Positions 25,241 to 35,899 of a DNA stretch of 64,000 nt are shown one piece after another. Origin of the DNA: Hydractinia symbiolongicarpus (lineage: Eukaryota > Cnidaria > Hydrozoa > Anthoathecata > Hydractiniidae); contig NC_079875.1 in NCBI RefSeq assembly GCF_029227915.1, positions 15,548,001 through 15,612,000 of the forward strand. Direction: 5' to 3'. Each line of letters opens with the position of its first letter. The stretch's first letter is position 1. The position numbers and the translations under genes were made by a program. The notes below the pieces were generated by a model. It had not been told where the DNA came from and did not search any database. It worked only from the letters and a program-made list of their open reading frames with translations.

Positions 25241-25630
25241 TTTACTATCTGTTGTCCGTTTTTCATGAAACTCAACAGAAAAAGTTGCAGCATATCAAAA
25301 GAATAAGTCTCGGGAAAGGTGTATTCAACAGCTCATTTTTTATTTTTTTACGATATGCAAGCAACTTAGGCTTTTGTTCAGATCTTAAGTTGCTTATTTT
25401 CAGCCAATATCTGGATTATTAGTTGCTCACTTAAATTTATTCAACTAATTTTAGTTATCTATGTAAGAAAAAGTGTGCAACAAAGAAGTTATTGTATTTT
25501 TTTCTTGGGGCTTTATTAACGTTTCCTAATTTGGTGACATATCTTTTGTTGGCATATCGTTCTGGCTGGGAGAATTCTCTTAAATCGTCGTAAACGCGTG
25601 GAAAATTCCACAGGAAATCAGCTGTCCTAC

Positions 25631-25720
25631 CAATTTTGTTCCCAGGGATTCCTTTCGCGCTCAGGTATGTGGCTATCGTGCAATATTAGAAAGAGAAAAT
25701 ATGCTCTGGGGACGAAATTG
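25631..25720. mobile_element. 90 bp MITE of the CAAC...GTTG type
   Basis: Left end CAATTTTGTTCCCAGGG, right end inverted CAATTTCGTCCCCAGAGC, separated by only ~55 bp. A minimal member of the same family as 22003-22311. Confidence 0.6.
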
Positions 25721-25729
25721 CCTCACACA

Positions 25730-26820
25730 TTTTCCGTATCGCTATTTCGTGCAACCTTTCCCGCCTACCAACACGAAGTACAGAAATTTACTTAGACGGG
25801 GTTATGATAACAGGGGTGATTGTAATGTTTTTTTGATTATCGATTAAATGGCACGCCCCGGCAAAATTAAAAATAATAATATCTTTTAAGACAGTATTTA
25901 TCTTTTCTGCTAAAAATGTTACACTGGAATCCATCTATGTTTGATGTTGGGATCCATCTATGTGTGATGTTTTAAGCTGGAAGGAAGTTGTTGTGCCTGA
26001 TACTGTGAGTTTTGCAAATTCAAAGCAGATTTAGAATGGGATGAAGAAGTTATTCTTTTCAAATCGACGATTTTGGCGTGGAGAGTAGTTTACTTTAAAA
26101 GACCTAAAAAAATGTTATTTTCTGGTCATTTTGTTTATTACTTTATTGGTGGACAAAATACGAAATGTTACCAAACAAAGTGCTTTTAACTAGTTAGATT
26201 GTAGATCACCAGAAATCTTTTAAAATATTGTTTCCAGCGTGGAGATGTGTGGTATACAAAATTTGTATTTCTTTAAATAAAGTCTTAAAGGGTTTTAAAA
26301 TATCACATTGTAAAGCTTGCAGAAGAGTTTCACCTCACTGTTTATAACCTAATTCAGAGGGCTGAAATAGGGAGTGAGGGGGGAGGGGTGGGGTGGAAAT
26401 AGATGGCGGAGCAGGAGATTTTTTTAATCAAACTTAATTCCTATCTTTTGTTTAATGTTATATAAACGAATATTTGAATATTTGTTTGTAAACACTTTTT
26501 TTGAAGAATGCATATTTTATTTTATTTGTTTTTCCAAGCCTTGTATAGTTTTAACGCCCAACCCTGCAAAGATCAAAAGCTGATTAAAGGAAAGTTTGCA
26601 CCATTCAGAATTTACAGTGAATGCACTTTAGAGAGTTATTTGAAGCACAAAAAGCCTCTTGTTTTCTGAGGATTCAACCTTTGTGTTCACTGTGCGATCT
26701 ATAAAACAGATTGATTTGGTGAATGTAGGAAGGTTGTTACTAATGGATTTTTCGAACTGTGGTTGTGTATTGTAGTGGAGGAAGGGCCGACCAAATTATT
26801 TTTTCTTGTCTTTGCATTCC
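25730..26820. other. Non-coding intergenic DNA
   Basis: Holds a short direct duplication (TGGAATCCATCTATGTTTGATG / TGGGATCCATCTATGTGTGATG form, 25926-25970) and a G-rich run near 26375. No gene seen. Confidence 0.45.
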
Positions 26821-26824
26821 GGAG

Positions 26825-26878
26825 TTGCTGAGTGAATAATTCGCTAATTAAGTAATTAGCGAATTATTCACTTAGCAA
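26825..26878. repeat. Near-perfect 54 bp palindrome
   Basis: Arms of 26 bp with one mismatch and a 2 bp centre; the inner 20 bp (26831-26850 against 26853-26872) pair perfectly. Could be a recombined MITE end pair or a hairpin. It lies just 3' (on the minus strand) of the Gypsy remnant. Confidence 0.85.
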
Positions 26879-26954
26879 TTAAGTAATTTTTTTGTGGCAT
26901 ACAAAGAAACAAAAGTGTTTATCCGAATAACACTGCTAGTTTCATGCCTAAATA

Positions 26955-28560
26955 TCACTGCTCTGTTTCATTGAGCGATCTACTCCCGCATGCAACTGAA
27001 GGCATAATGCTACTTGCTTGCTTCTGACTTAGAATATCACCAACTTCTATTAAACTAGCATATACAGTTACAGTAGTTTCAACTGCTGGGTTGTAATCGG
27101 TTAGAACTGTCCTGTAAGTGGTCGGACGCACTTTGTTGTTCAATTTCCCATTGAAATACAGAATCCTTGTTGGTTAAGTTTCGTAGGGGAGCTGGGAGGA
27201 AGTTAAAGTTTGGAATAAATTTGGAGCAGAAGTTGACTAAAAAGACAGAGTTGTGCACTTTTTTTTGGATATTGTGGAACTTTAAATAAGCAAACTTGCT
27301 CACCTTTCACATTTGCAGGTAGCATACCTTTTGGGTCTAAAAATATTCAAGAAGAAAATCTCACTCTTGCTGTATTCATATTTTGCTGGATTCAGGCGAA
27401 ATCCCTATTTTCCTAATTTGATTAAGACACTATCTAGATTTGAATCGTGGTGCTCGTCTGTGTGTATTAAATATGAAAATGTAGCCTGAAGTGCAATCAC
27501 AGAATCAAAACATTTGAACTGTTCGAATGCGCTCTATACACCGTAGGTGAATTAGGTATACCTGTGTGCCTCCTTGTGGGTGATAAACCCTTTTTTGTAT
27601 CACGGCAGTTAGGATGTTGGCTATAGAAGATCAATTGTCGAGAACATTTTCGTATTAGTGAGTGGCAGGTTTTCCTCTAATTTTAGAACCTAGTATTTTT
27701 CGCAAATGATTTCTCGGTTTGGTCGTTGAATGTCCAGACACAATAATATTTTCGATTGCTTTTGGGAACAGGTCTAATCGGCAAGACATATGTAGTTGGC
27801 CCTGTAACTGGTTCAATGATGTTCAGGTTGAGCAATCGATAAATCTTCTTCTAAACCTTTTGTCGGATGTGAAATGGAAATCTTCTTATTGGTTGTTGTA
27901 CTGGAGATTTGACACGATGGATGTGTAGTTGCAATTGGAAATGTTTTAGTTTGTCAAAGCTTTGGGAGAACTTTTTGTGTTTAAAATGAAGTGCTTGTGG
28001 TAAAGTTGGAATCAAAGACAAGAAATTTATTTATTTTGGTGACCAACCGACTCGTAGCAAGTCTGATGCACCTTTTATGACTAAAAAACTGTATTTAATT
28101 GTATGGTATTGTAGCATTGTATGGAAAGATACGTGCACATGAAGTATGTGTCGGCTGCAGTTCTGTGGTTTTGTAGGTGTTTGTATCTAGTATGTTTGCT
28201 TAACTCTTATTTCCTATATTTACACGTATCATCTTGTAATAGCTGAAGGAGGTAATTTAAATGTCACCATCGTAGGATTGATCCTCAACAATTTTCAAGT
28301 AGCCTTACTACAAATTGGTCGATACTTTTCTTCGGTTTTTGCTTATATTAAGTTTATGTCTGTCGTATGGTAAATTCTTAATAGTCTTGAAATGTGCATC
28401 AAATTAATCCAAAACTGTGACAAATTCAGTACCAGTAACAGAAAATGTCTTGAATAATTCGTGACAAGCCTGACCCATGAGATGTGGTAAACAGTTACGT
28501 TCTTGCTCATCGTAAATGATTCCACCAGCTGATACGAATATGGCGGTCAGTTCACTGGTT
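26955..28560 (-). mobile_element. Decayed Ty3/Gypsy retrotransposon (gag and RT/RNase H remnants)
   Basis: Read on the minus strand from high to low coordinates. About 28560-28330 matches a Gypsy gag core in style (MGQACHELFKTFSV, TGTEF, PYDRH). About 28120-27960 holds a protease-to-RT linker-like VIKGASDLLRVG. 27930-27720 holds the RT start (RRFPFHIRQKV, then NIIEPVTGP and LPIRPVPK). 27480-27330 carries the block before the RT-RH junction (TDEHHDSNLDSVLIKLGK, RLNPAKYEYSKSEIFF). 27303-27079 has VNFCSKFIPNFNFLPAPL, and 27143-26955 the RNase H start (ETTVTVYASLIEVGDILSQK). Frame changes and stops run throughout, gag joins pol with a large deletion, and no LTRs or integrase are seen. Confidence 0.78.
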
Positions 28561-28599
28561 GTCAAAGTTGACTAGGGTATGGTAACCATGTTTGTTGAC

Positions 28600-30090
28600 A
28601 GAGCACACACTCAGGACACAAACTTAAGAGCAAGATAATAGACATGTTGGAGTTGTAGGATAAACAGAAAACCTACAGGAGCAGGAGAAGGTTAGCACTG
28701 GTAGATACAAAATCACAACACAAATAATATCAACATACGTCTAGCAAGTTCGTGAATTTCAAGTGCGCCTTCCAGACTTAAATTTGTATACTCCAGTAAA
28801 CAACCCTTGAAGTTCCAAGGTATATCCAATAAATATGGTAAAAATGGTAGGCAAAATGTGGCACGATACTACAGTAACAATAAGTTATTTATAAAACATT
28901 TTGAAATAATAAAAGATGTAGATAAAGATAAATTCTACATCAGATCAAAATAATTCATCAGCTCTTAGTTCAACAAAGAATCCTGTAGCTGAACACACAA
29001 AAAAACAGCTTGGCTACAGTAAAAGATTGTTACGAATAATTTGTTTGACATTTGCAGGGTTTGAACAGGGAACGAACAAAAAATCTTTATCGATAGGTCA
29101 GATACATATTTCAAAACTTCACTAATTCAACAAAAGCGTGGCTATGTTACATCACAGAAGTGACTTTGAAGAAAGGAAATATCTAAACTTATTACTAAAT
29201 CGATTGATAGGTGGAGAAGGAAGCATTCAACTGTTTAAATGAGCATATTATAAATAAATGCTTTTAAATCAAAGCATTGAATTTTTTTTACAATTTGAAC
29301 TAAAAGCCGCTGGGCTCGGATATTCCATGGTGAAAACTAAGACAAAGCAAGAAAGTTTTGAATATGTCTCCCTTATCAGTGTGTCAAACATCGAGGTGTT
29401 TGGCAAGATGTATTTCGGAGAAAAAACGTTATTAAATATGTGTAAGAAACAGAAAAAATACCGTATCATACAAAAAGCAGTCAGTCGTCTAAGTCTGCAA
29501 AAGACTAGGATCCACTGAGATTGTTCTCAGGTTAGCTTCACGACGACACATTAGTCCCCCCTCCTTACCCATGAGATAAAAGACGAGACGCTGTTGGTAA
29601 TTTGTGCGTTGACAGGTGCTCCTTTAATGCTTAGCGATTCAACCGCTTTGATTGTCTTTTTCATTAATTCATTTGGAAGCAAGAAAGGTCGTCCACCTTT
29701 TTACTTCAAATGCACAATAGAATAGATGAAGTTGTAAATACTTTAAAAGTTTCAGGGAAGTTGATGTCCTCCTTAGAACTTTTTTATGCTGAAGTTACAT
29801 TTTTGAAATCACTCACAGATTGCTTTGACAGACCCGCATACTTCTTTGATCAGTCTCAAATTGTTTTCTCTACACCATTGTTACGAGCATAATTTTCGAT
29901 TTTAAGTTTTTTCTCTTCTTTTTTGTTCTATATTTCCCACGTTTATTGTTTTTCTGTTTTTCTAATACTTCTAACTGCTGTGTGACGACCTCAGTTTCTT
30001 ATGGTTTAATGCCTTCCCCTTCTCTCACAACTTCTTAGCGCTTTTTGTTTGATGAAAAATAATTTAATATCGACATGTTTTTAAAAATGC
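28600..30090. other. Non-coding DNA between the Gypsy remnant and the PIF element
   Basis: Frames at 29258-29518 and 29710-29892 are unassigned: no motifs, no splice context, AT-rich usage. I see no supported feature. Confidence 0.4.
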
Positions 30091-30225
30091 CTTAAGGCTG
30101 AAATACACTATCATTTTTCAATGATCATTTTTCAATGCTACATTCCAATGACATTAAAAATGACAAATTTTGGCGCAAATACACTATCATTAAAAACATG
30201 AAACTTGAGCATGTTTTCTTTGCAA

Positions 30226-30663
30226 CATGGACTCTGAAGAAGAAATAGCAGCTGCTTTTGTTGTGCATATGTTATCAAAAAAGAGAGCTAAACATAGGAA
30301 AAATGCAAAGAAATGTATGGGTGAAGCCGTATAGGCGAAATGAACTTGGCATCCACAATACTGTCATGTATGAACTGCGTGTAGAGGAAATTGCAGAGTA
30401 TACGCGATTTTTAAGAATGCCGCCGAATATTTTTGAGGAGCTCCTAAATCTCATAGAAGTTGACATTGAGAAAAAAACAACGCATTTGCGAGACCCAATT
30501 CCTGCTAAAGTCAAAGTAGCTGCAACTTTAAAGATTTTCTCATGTAGGATAAATTACACCGAATTACAGTATTTCTTTCGCGTTCACAAAAGTACTTTGT
30601 CACAGTTCATCGCTGAAGTTTGCGAAGCTATTTACATGCGATTAAAAGAAAACTACCTCAAGG
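30226..30663 (+). pseudogene. PIF/Harbinger (HARBI1-like) transposase, N-terminal exon, frameshifted
   Basis: Begins ATG at 30226 (MDSEEEIAAAFVVHMLSKK), then a one-base frameshift near 30315 leads into the frame that continues VWVKPYRRNELG, LRVEEIAEYTRFLRMPPNIF and YFFRVHKSTLSQFIAEVCEA, the helix-turn-helix N-terminal half of HARBI1-like transposases. The exon ends at LKENYLK before a good donor (AAG|GTAAAT), the position where such genes often have an intron. No DDE exon follows before the right end of the element; the space is occupied by the opposite-strand MADF gene. The transposase would normally cut and paste the element; this copy cannot. Confidence 0.85.
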
Positions 30664-30949
30664 TAAATATATATTTCGTTCAGTAATTTATCAAACGTAC
30701 TAAACTAGCAGTCACACATTAATACCCTGCACTTTGTGAGCCCTCTTCTGGGTTGAGATCTGACAAACTTTCTCGACTCTAATAAGTGTTTTGATATATG
30801 TTCACTGGGTGTCGGTACATATTCTGTAAAACAGGCGATAACGGCGGAGACACAAAGAGTGGGTAATTTTGTGTGGCATGTGTTGAAGAGTTCCTTGGGA
30901 TCGGAGATTGAATAGGCGGTGTTCTGAAAGAGGTTACGGCGAGTAATCT

Positions 30950-31467
30950 CATCTGAACTACTACAGAAATGATGCGAAAGATATCGGGGATAAATTTTGT
31001 GCGTACTTTAACTCCACCGGTGCTGTTCCATGGCAAGAAAAATTTGTCTGAAATTTATACCCACCATCGAAGAAGTTGTTTTTCTTGGGACGATGAATTC
31101 ACGTAGGAATAGCAAGAACTGAAAGTATGGCCATTAACTTTCGTAAACATCATCTCGTCCTGCTCCACATTTGTTGCTGTTGTTTACTTTCTTCAATTCT
31201 GCGCTGAAATAACTTCGTAGTGTATTCAATTTACTCCTCACTAATTTCTCTAAAAAGAAAAACAGATCATAAAAATATACATGTTTTTCTTTTCTCATCC
31301 AAACCATTCGAAATAACACAAACCTTCCATTCCTAGTCTGCCTTTGAATATCTCATAATTTTTGGCTTCTCGTTTCTGTCCTTATAAAACGGGGATTTAA
31401 CATCCCACAAACTGGGCTGGCTTCTCCAAATCTCAAAAAAAATTTCGATCGCTTCTTGCGTCTTCAT
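30950..31467 (-). pseudogene. MADF-domain accessory gene of the PIF/Harbinger element, broken
   Basis: PIF/Harbinger elements usually encode a second, Myb/SANT/MADF-type DNA-binding protein that assists the transposase. Here, on the minus strand from ATG at 31465-31467, the frame reads IEIFFEIWRSQPSLWDVKSP and FYKDRNEK (MADF start) and hits TAG at 31335-31333. After a frame change it continues LVRSKLNTLRSYFSAELKK and GAGRDDVYES, then TAA where the MADF consensus has Lys, then WPYFQFLLFLREFI. At least one frameshift (or an unrecognised intron) and one nonsense change make it non-functional. The 3' limit is uncertain. Confidence 0.8.
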
Positions 31468-31749
31468 TCTCGGGTGAATTACTTGTTCAAATCTTTGTTT
31501 TCAAAAATGTTTACGCCAAAACTATATCGCGTGCAACAAACACGTGTGCGAAAACAATGGATTCGATTTAAAACAATAGAAAAAAAATGTCATTGAAAAA
31601 TTAAAAGTTGAACATGTTCAACTTTTCATTTTTAAGGATCATTGGAAATGAGAGTGTAAAAAATGACATTTTCTTCTGTATACACTGTCATTTTTCAATG
31701 ATAATTGGAAAATGATCATTGAAAAATGATAGTGTATTTCAGCCTTTAC

Positions 31750-32845
31750 TGCTTAAGTAAAAAAAACTCAAATGAAAGAAATGCATGACGTTTTTTTTAA
31801 AGTAGCTACAAATTCGAATTTTAAAGTTTGCGTATTCGAATTTTAAGGTACTCATACTTTCGAAACTCTAACCGTGTAGAATGTTCGAATAGTATTATAT
31901 TCAACTGGTTGAACGTTTAGGCAAAACATTGATATCTCTCATCATACATTTATCAGTAGCAGAAATTGGCATGCTTATGGCAAAACAGTTCGGATAAATC
32001 CGAAAAAAGACGAATCGTTGAGAATAAAAAAGAATTGACCCACATTCGATTCAATATATTTGACAAGAAAATCAATATCTCGCATCGTACATGATATTGT
32101 TGGGAATATTCCTATAGAAATTCGAAGATTTATTTATTTATTTTTAGGTCTTGGAGTCACAGTAGAAGCACAGGGTTGAGTGTGAAGAACTCCGTCCTTC
32201 TCTGATTCAAAAAGATAGATTGGAAATAGTACTCCTAGTATCTTTTAAAATTCAAGATAACAAAAGGAGATAATTAAAGAGGTTAAAGAATTTAATCTAT
32301 CAAAACTACGAAACACCAAAAATTAAATTTTTCGACGTTAATATAGCATTCTTCGAGAAGTACGAATCAACACCTATTTAAATGTCGTACTTTTAGTATT
32401 TTTTTTATTTATCTGTCTTGTAATTTTTTCTAAATCATTATATATATAAAAAAAGATAAGGATACACACATCGTCTTTTGTAACGGCGATGAACTCAACG
32501 AGTAAAAAAAAATTCTAATACCGTATTATATATTTTTATAGAGAAATAAACATAGAATTACATCAAGTTGCGAAAAAAAAAATTTTTAAGAAATATAAAT
32601 TTTAAACAATTAAAACTTTGGATCCAAAAAGTTCGAACAATTTAATATTTGGACAAGCATTTGTCCGAAAATAAAAACATTTGAAATTTCTTGCGTTTGT
32701 GCTTTCCTCATGTTTGGACAATTTCAGTCTTATTATGGTTATAACGTATATGCTCAAAAAAGTAGGTATTTGTTTTGGTGACGATTGTGTCTTGACTTCT
32801 GAGTAAATAAAACCTTTTTTAAAACACTGCATATAAATAATTTCA
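31750..32845. other. Non-coding AT-rich DNA
   Basis: Contains a repeated ATTCGAATTTTAA phrase (31810-31850) and an A/T-rich tract. No gene seen. Confidence 0.45.
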
Positions 32846-32850
32846 TTTAA

Positions 32851-33633
32851 GGGGCTGCTCATATAAAAAATATTTCCTCAGAAACCGGGTAAATGTTTCA
32901 GCATAATTTTAGCCCAAGACCTCGGTTTGGTAACAAACTACTTTAAAAATTTAATTGCATTCATATGAGAAAAAATATTTACCCGCCTACCGAGATCTCG
33001 GGTGCGCATGATCGAGATCTCAGTAGGCGGGGAATTTATTTTCCCTATATGAAGGGGAGTTTTTTGGAAGTTAAGATAAAATATTGCTGGGTCAGCGAAA
33101 TATTGAAAGTGTTTGCTGCATCAGGGAAACATTTCATGATATATGTTTCTCCACCACCAATGCGTTCGAACCAGGCTTATACCAACATTCTCGCTGCTTT
33201 CTTTTCATTTTCTGGACAGTCGACAGTCTAAAATTTCTAAAAAAGTTCAGAATAATCATTCTGAACTTTTTTTATAAATTTTAGACTGTTGACGTAATGT
33301 TATCCCTAATATAAGGCGTGATATTTTAGCTTGATTTATCTTCCATAGCAAAATGACTCCATGTAACTTCACAAATGGCGATTGTAAACAAACAAACAAA
33401 AAGGTTTCCAAAACAAAAAGATTGTAAACAAACAAACAAGGTTTGCAGTAAGCAGTGCAAGTTTGTTTACAGCCGCCATATTTGTTTTTAAATTTCCGCG
33501 CACTTCAATCACGTGAAATTTGCTCACCCGGGAAAAGTTTTCCCGCCTTCCCATGTGAAAAGAAAGTGAAACTGACATCATGCTGAAACATTTACCCGGT
33601 TTCCGAGAAAATAGTTCTCATAGGAACAGCCCC
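32851..33633. mobile_element. 783 bp MITE with ~55 bp inverted ends and an internal palindrome
   Basis: Ends start GGGGCTGCTCATATAA and, inverted, GGGGCTGTTCCTATGA; both run through AACCGGGTAAATGTTTCAGC. Flanked by TAA (32848-32850 and 33634-33636), consistent with the TWA duplication of PIF/Harbinger. Inside are paired ACCGAGATCTCGG-type blocks near 32990-33030, GTAAACAAACAAACAA direct repeats near 33385 and 33423, and a 74 bp palindrome at 33220-33293. Open frames inside are short and mutually overlapping on opposite strands; I see no protein. Confidence 0.85.
33220..33293. repeat. Long internal palindrome of the MITE
   Basis: Arms of about 35 bp (33220-33254 and 33258-33293) pair with only two or three differences around a 3 bp centre; the core arm includes CAGTCTAAAATTT and AAAGTTCAGAAT. 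It would form a strong hairpin in RNA or single-stranded DNA and might be a separate nested element. Confidence 0.85.
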
Positions 33634-34011
33634 TAAATGCAGGTATTGATGTCGTTCACGCAAAGTACACTTGGCAACGAAAAGACCATGCCCATGGCAG
33701 TACTTTTACGGCCACTCAGATTTCAGATCAGCGTCTCAACTTCTCAGATCAGCTTCCAAGATTTGCTTTTCTGCTTCTTAGATCAGCTTCTCAGATCTGT
33801 TTTTTAACATCTATGTTTCATATCTCGGATGTACTTTCTTAATTTTATTCTCTTACAATTCTCGCTTTTTTCCCATAGTAATTAATTCATGATCACGGCG
33901 CCGGAGGAAGTTGCTGATTTTGATTTTGTAAGAGGCTTAACACACAGATACACTTCTTCTTTATTGTTCCCGGTATTCAAGACTTTCTCGCACCAATGAG
34001 AGAAGTGTAGG

Positions 34012-34242
34012 GCGCTAGGGATATCACAAGACCATGGTATCACAAGAATATCTAACGACGAATTAGATGATATAGTAAACAACTTTATACAACAATTTGG
34101 CCATGGTTATGGGCAGGCTATGATACAAGGAAGTATTCGTTGCAATCTAGGTGTCACCACCCGTGCAATATTACAGGGAAATGTTGCAATATCATTGAGT
34201 GTGTCGCTCCAAATGAACAAGATTCTAGATCACGCGATATGA
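34012..34242 (+). pseudogene. Possible integrase-core transposase N-terminal remnant
   Basis: An open frame of 76 codons with no useful start reads ISNDELDDIVNNFIQQFGHG then YGQAMIQGSIRC, which resembles the helix-turn-helix region (isd.eLd..v..f....p..Gy.mm.G.L.s.G) preceding the integrase core in a family of animal transposon-derived proteins. No core domain follows. Weak support; judged from the remembered pattern only. Confidence 0.35.
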
Positions 34243-34930
34243 TATGACAGCAGACATAATCGAATTTTTTCAGAAGGAATTATTTCTTATTTTACAAGCG
34301 TCTGTGGTCATCTATTTTAATATTTTTGGTTAAGTGACCTTGTAATGCTTTAAGTTAACTTCTTTACGTCTCCGCCGTAATGCTCTTTGAATCACTATAA
34401 TGGTCACGGCATTATTTACATATTTATATCATCAACTTATATTATATTAGTTAGTTGCCAATCATTCAATAGATATGCCTTTGTAAAGCGTCTACCCAAA
34501 GGACCATTTAATATCACTTGATAAAAGTTAGGTTTTGGCACAGAAATTGTTAATATTCCCATCTTTTCAACATTTGAATGTGGGCTGTATTTATAAAAAA
34601 TATCTCTGTCGTTTTTCAGTGCTAGTCCTGATCGAATAGTGACTTGTTCCTGTTGTACAAAAGCTTCTAAGCTCTTATTCTGAATTTTTTTTTGTCACCT
34701 AAAGGTTAAAACTTCTCCTTGCCTTACTTAAAGGGAAACTAAGGTCAAAAAAAAATGTTGTTAAAAAAAAATTAAGAACGTTGTATAACATCTAAATAAA
34801 CTATTGAAAAAAAATTAACTCTTAATTTTCATTATTTAGGCTGTTTTAGCCCATTAAAGTTCTAAGGTTTTCTGAAATTAACCGTGTACTCCATTCACGG
34901 TTCCTCGTGAACCATACAGAATTATGACGT

Positions 34931-35403
34931 ATGAGCCGCGAGACTCAAAATCACTTAGTCATGGATAGCAGCGAAGAAAGTAGTTGTGCTAGTGAACATA
35001 GCGAAGTATATAGTTCTGAAACAGATGAAAGTATTTGCAAAGGGTGTTATGATAACGAACCTGAATATACTGAAAGTCAGTTGAAAAACATTTGTTCATC
35101 AAAAACTGCGAATAATATTTCAGACGACGACGAAGATGAGGATTTAGACTCAAGCAGGTTAGAAAACTTACATTGGTGTAAGTGTAAAAAATGTGATATA
35201 CACGAGTTAATGACTGTTGAAGAATGCAAGTGTTGTTTGGAGTTTACAACTTTACTGGGAGAAAAGCTGGAAGAGAATACATGTATTACCTTGCATAAAG
35301 ATTTTAATATTCTTTGTTTAAATCGCACCGTATTAGAGACAGCAAGCATTAGACATCGCAGATATCAAAATAATTTTAAGGATATAAAATCTTTTCAAAA
35401 CAA
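34931..35403 (+). CDS. P2X7 ballast-domain-like protein in the Kolobok-like element, exon 1
   Basis: First exon of a 214-residue protein. ATG at 34931 lies inside the conserved terminal motif; a second ATG at 34961 is an alternative start. Residues 11-80 are acidic and Ser-rich (ISDDDEDEDLD). From residue 81 it follows the P2X7 cytoplasmic ballast pattern: HWCKCKKC (C83, C85, C88), EECKCC (C99, C101, C102), then TCIT (C118), F125 and LCLNRTVLETA. In P2X7 such cysteines bind a dinuclear zinc centre and the domain binds guanine nucleotides (established for P2X7, inferred here). There is no transmembrane segment, so this is a soluble protein, not a channel. The exon ends AAC AA before GTAAGC and the frame continues in exon 2. 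A role in transposition is guessed from its place in the element. Confidence 0.85.
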
Positions 35404-35589
35404 GTAAGCTTATTATTCTACCTTTCAAAACAAATATAAAATATTACTTCATATGCGAAAAAAAATGCGTTCTTTATCTACATAAAAGTTCGTTTACTGA
35501 ATGTGAGTCAAAGAATATTAAAAAATATATATACAACATTTTGTAAGGCCTAGGTTCCACAACAACAAAACATATTATATTCTTTTTAG

Positions 35590-35761
35590 ACAACTACGCT
35601 TTTCAGCATACAGACAATATACGGCTTGGGTGCATTACTATGAAACACTGGGAAAAGGATGTAGAGTTGTTATACCGGCATGCGTTGTGAAAAAAATTCG
35701 TGAAAGTTTCCCAGAAAAAGATGGAAAATATACAGGATTCAAAGCTTTTGTAGATTTGTAA
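35590..35761 (+). CDS. P2X7 ballast-domain-like protein, exon 2
   Basis: Follows acceptor TTCTTTTTAG and keeps the frame (AA|A = Lys). It encodes QLRFSAYRQYTAW, then CRVVIPACVVKKIRESFPE and GKYTGFKAF before TAA. This is the C-terminal signature of the ballast domain: RY/CAYRxYxxW, a (V/I)(L/I)PxCVxxxIRxxFP block, and YxGFK. C182 and C189 add to the cysteine set. With exon 1 the protein is intact at 214 residues with no frameshift or internal stop, in contrast to the neighbouring transposase. The stop lies about 20 bp before an inverted repeat that separates it from the convergent transposase. Confidence 0.85.
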
Positions 35762-35779
35762 AATCTGTAATTTTAGTTT

Positions 35780-35892
35780 ACGTATACTTTTTTTTATAAG
35801 AACAATGAGGCTGAACGAGTGAAAAAAATAGGAACATTTCAGGCTGAAGCCAAATTTCCTTGTTCTTATAAAAAAAAGTGTATAACAAACAA
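35780..35892. repeat. Inverted repeat between the two convergent genes of the Kolobok-like element
   Basis: Arms containing CTTTTTTTTATAAGAACAA (left, ~35783-35807) and its complement (right, ~35866-35890) around a ~60 bp loop. It lies at the 3' ends of both genes, so it could fold in both transcripts and help form 3' ends. Function inferred. Confidence 0.75.
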
Positions 35893-35899
35893 ATCAAAT

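Larger units (their letters stand above)
30095..31745 (+). mobile_element. PIF/Harbinger DNA transposon, internally deleted
   Basis: 1651 bp bounded by terminal inverted repeats starting AGGCTGAAATACACTATC, continuing for about 40 bp with CAATGATCATTTT units, and flanked by a TTA duplication (30092-30094 and 31746-31748), the PIF/Harbinger signature. The subterminal regions repeat ATTTTTCAATGATCA blocks several times at both ends, likely transposase or MADF/Myb protein binding sites. It carries the two genes expected of the superfamily on opposite strands, but the DDE part of the transposase is missing and both genes are broken. Confidence 0.92.

Noticed and set aside
32851-33633. 66-88 codon frames inside the MITE as genes
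   Set aside because: They overlap the palindrome and each other and have no recognisable protein content.
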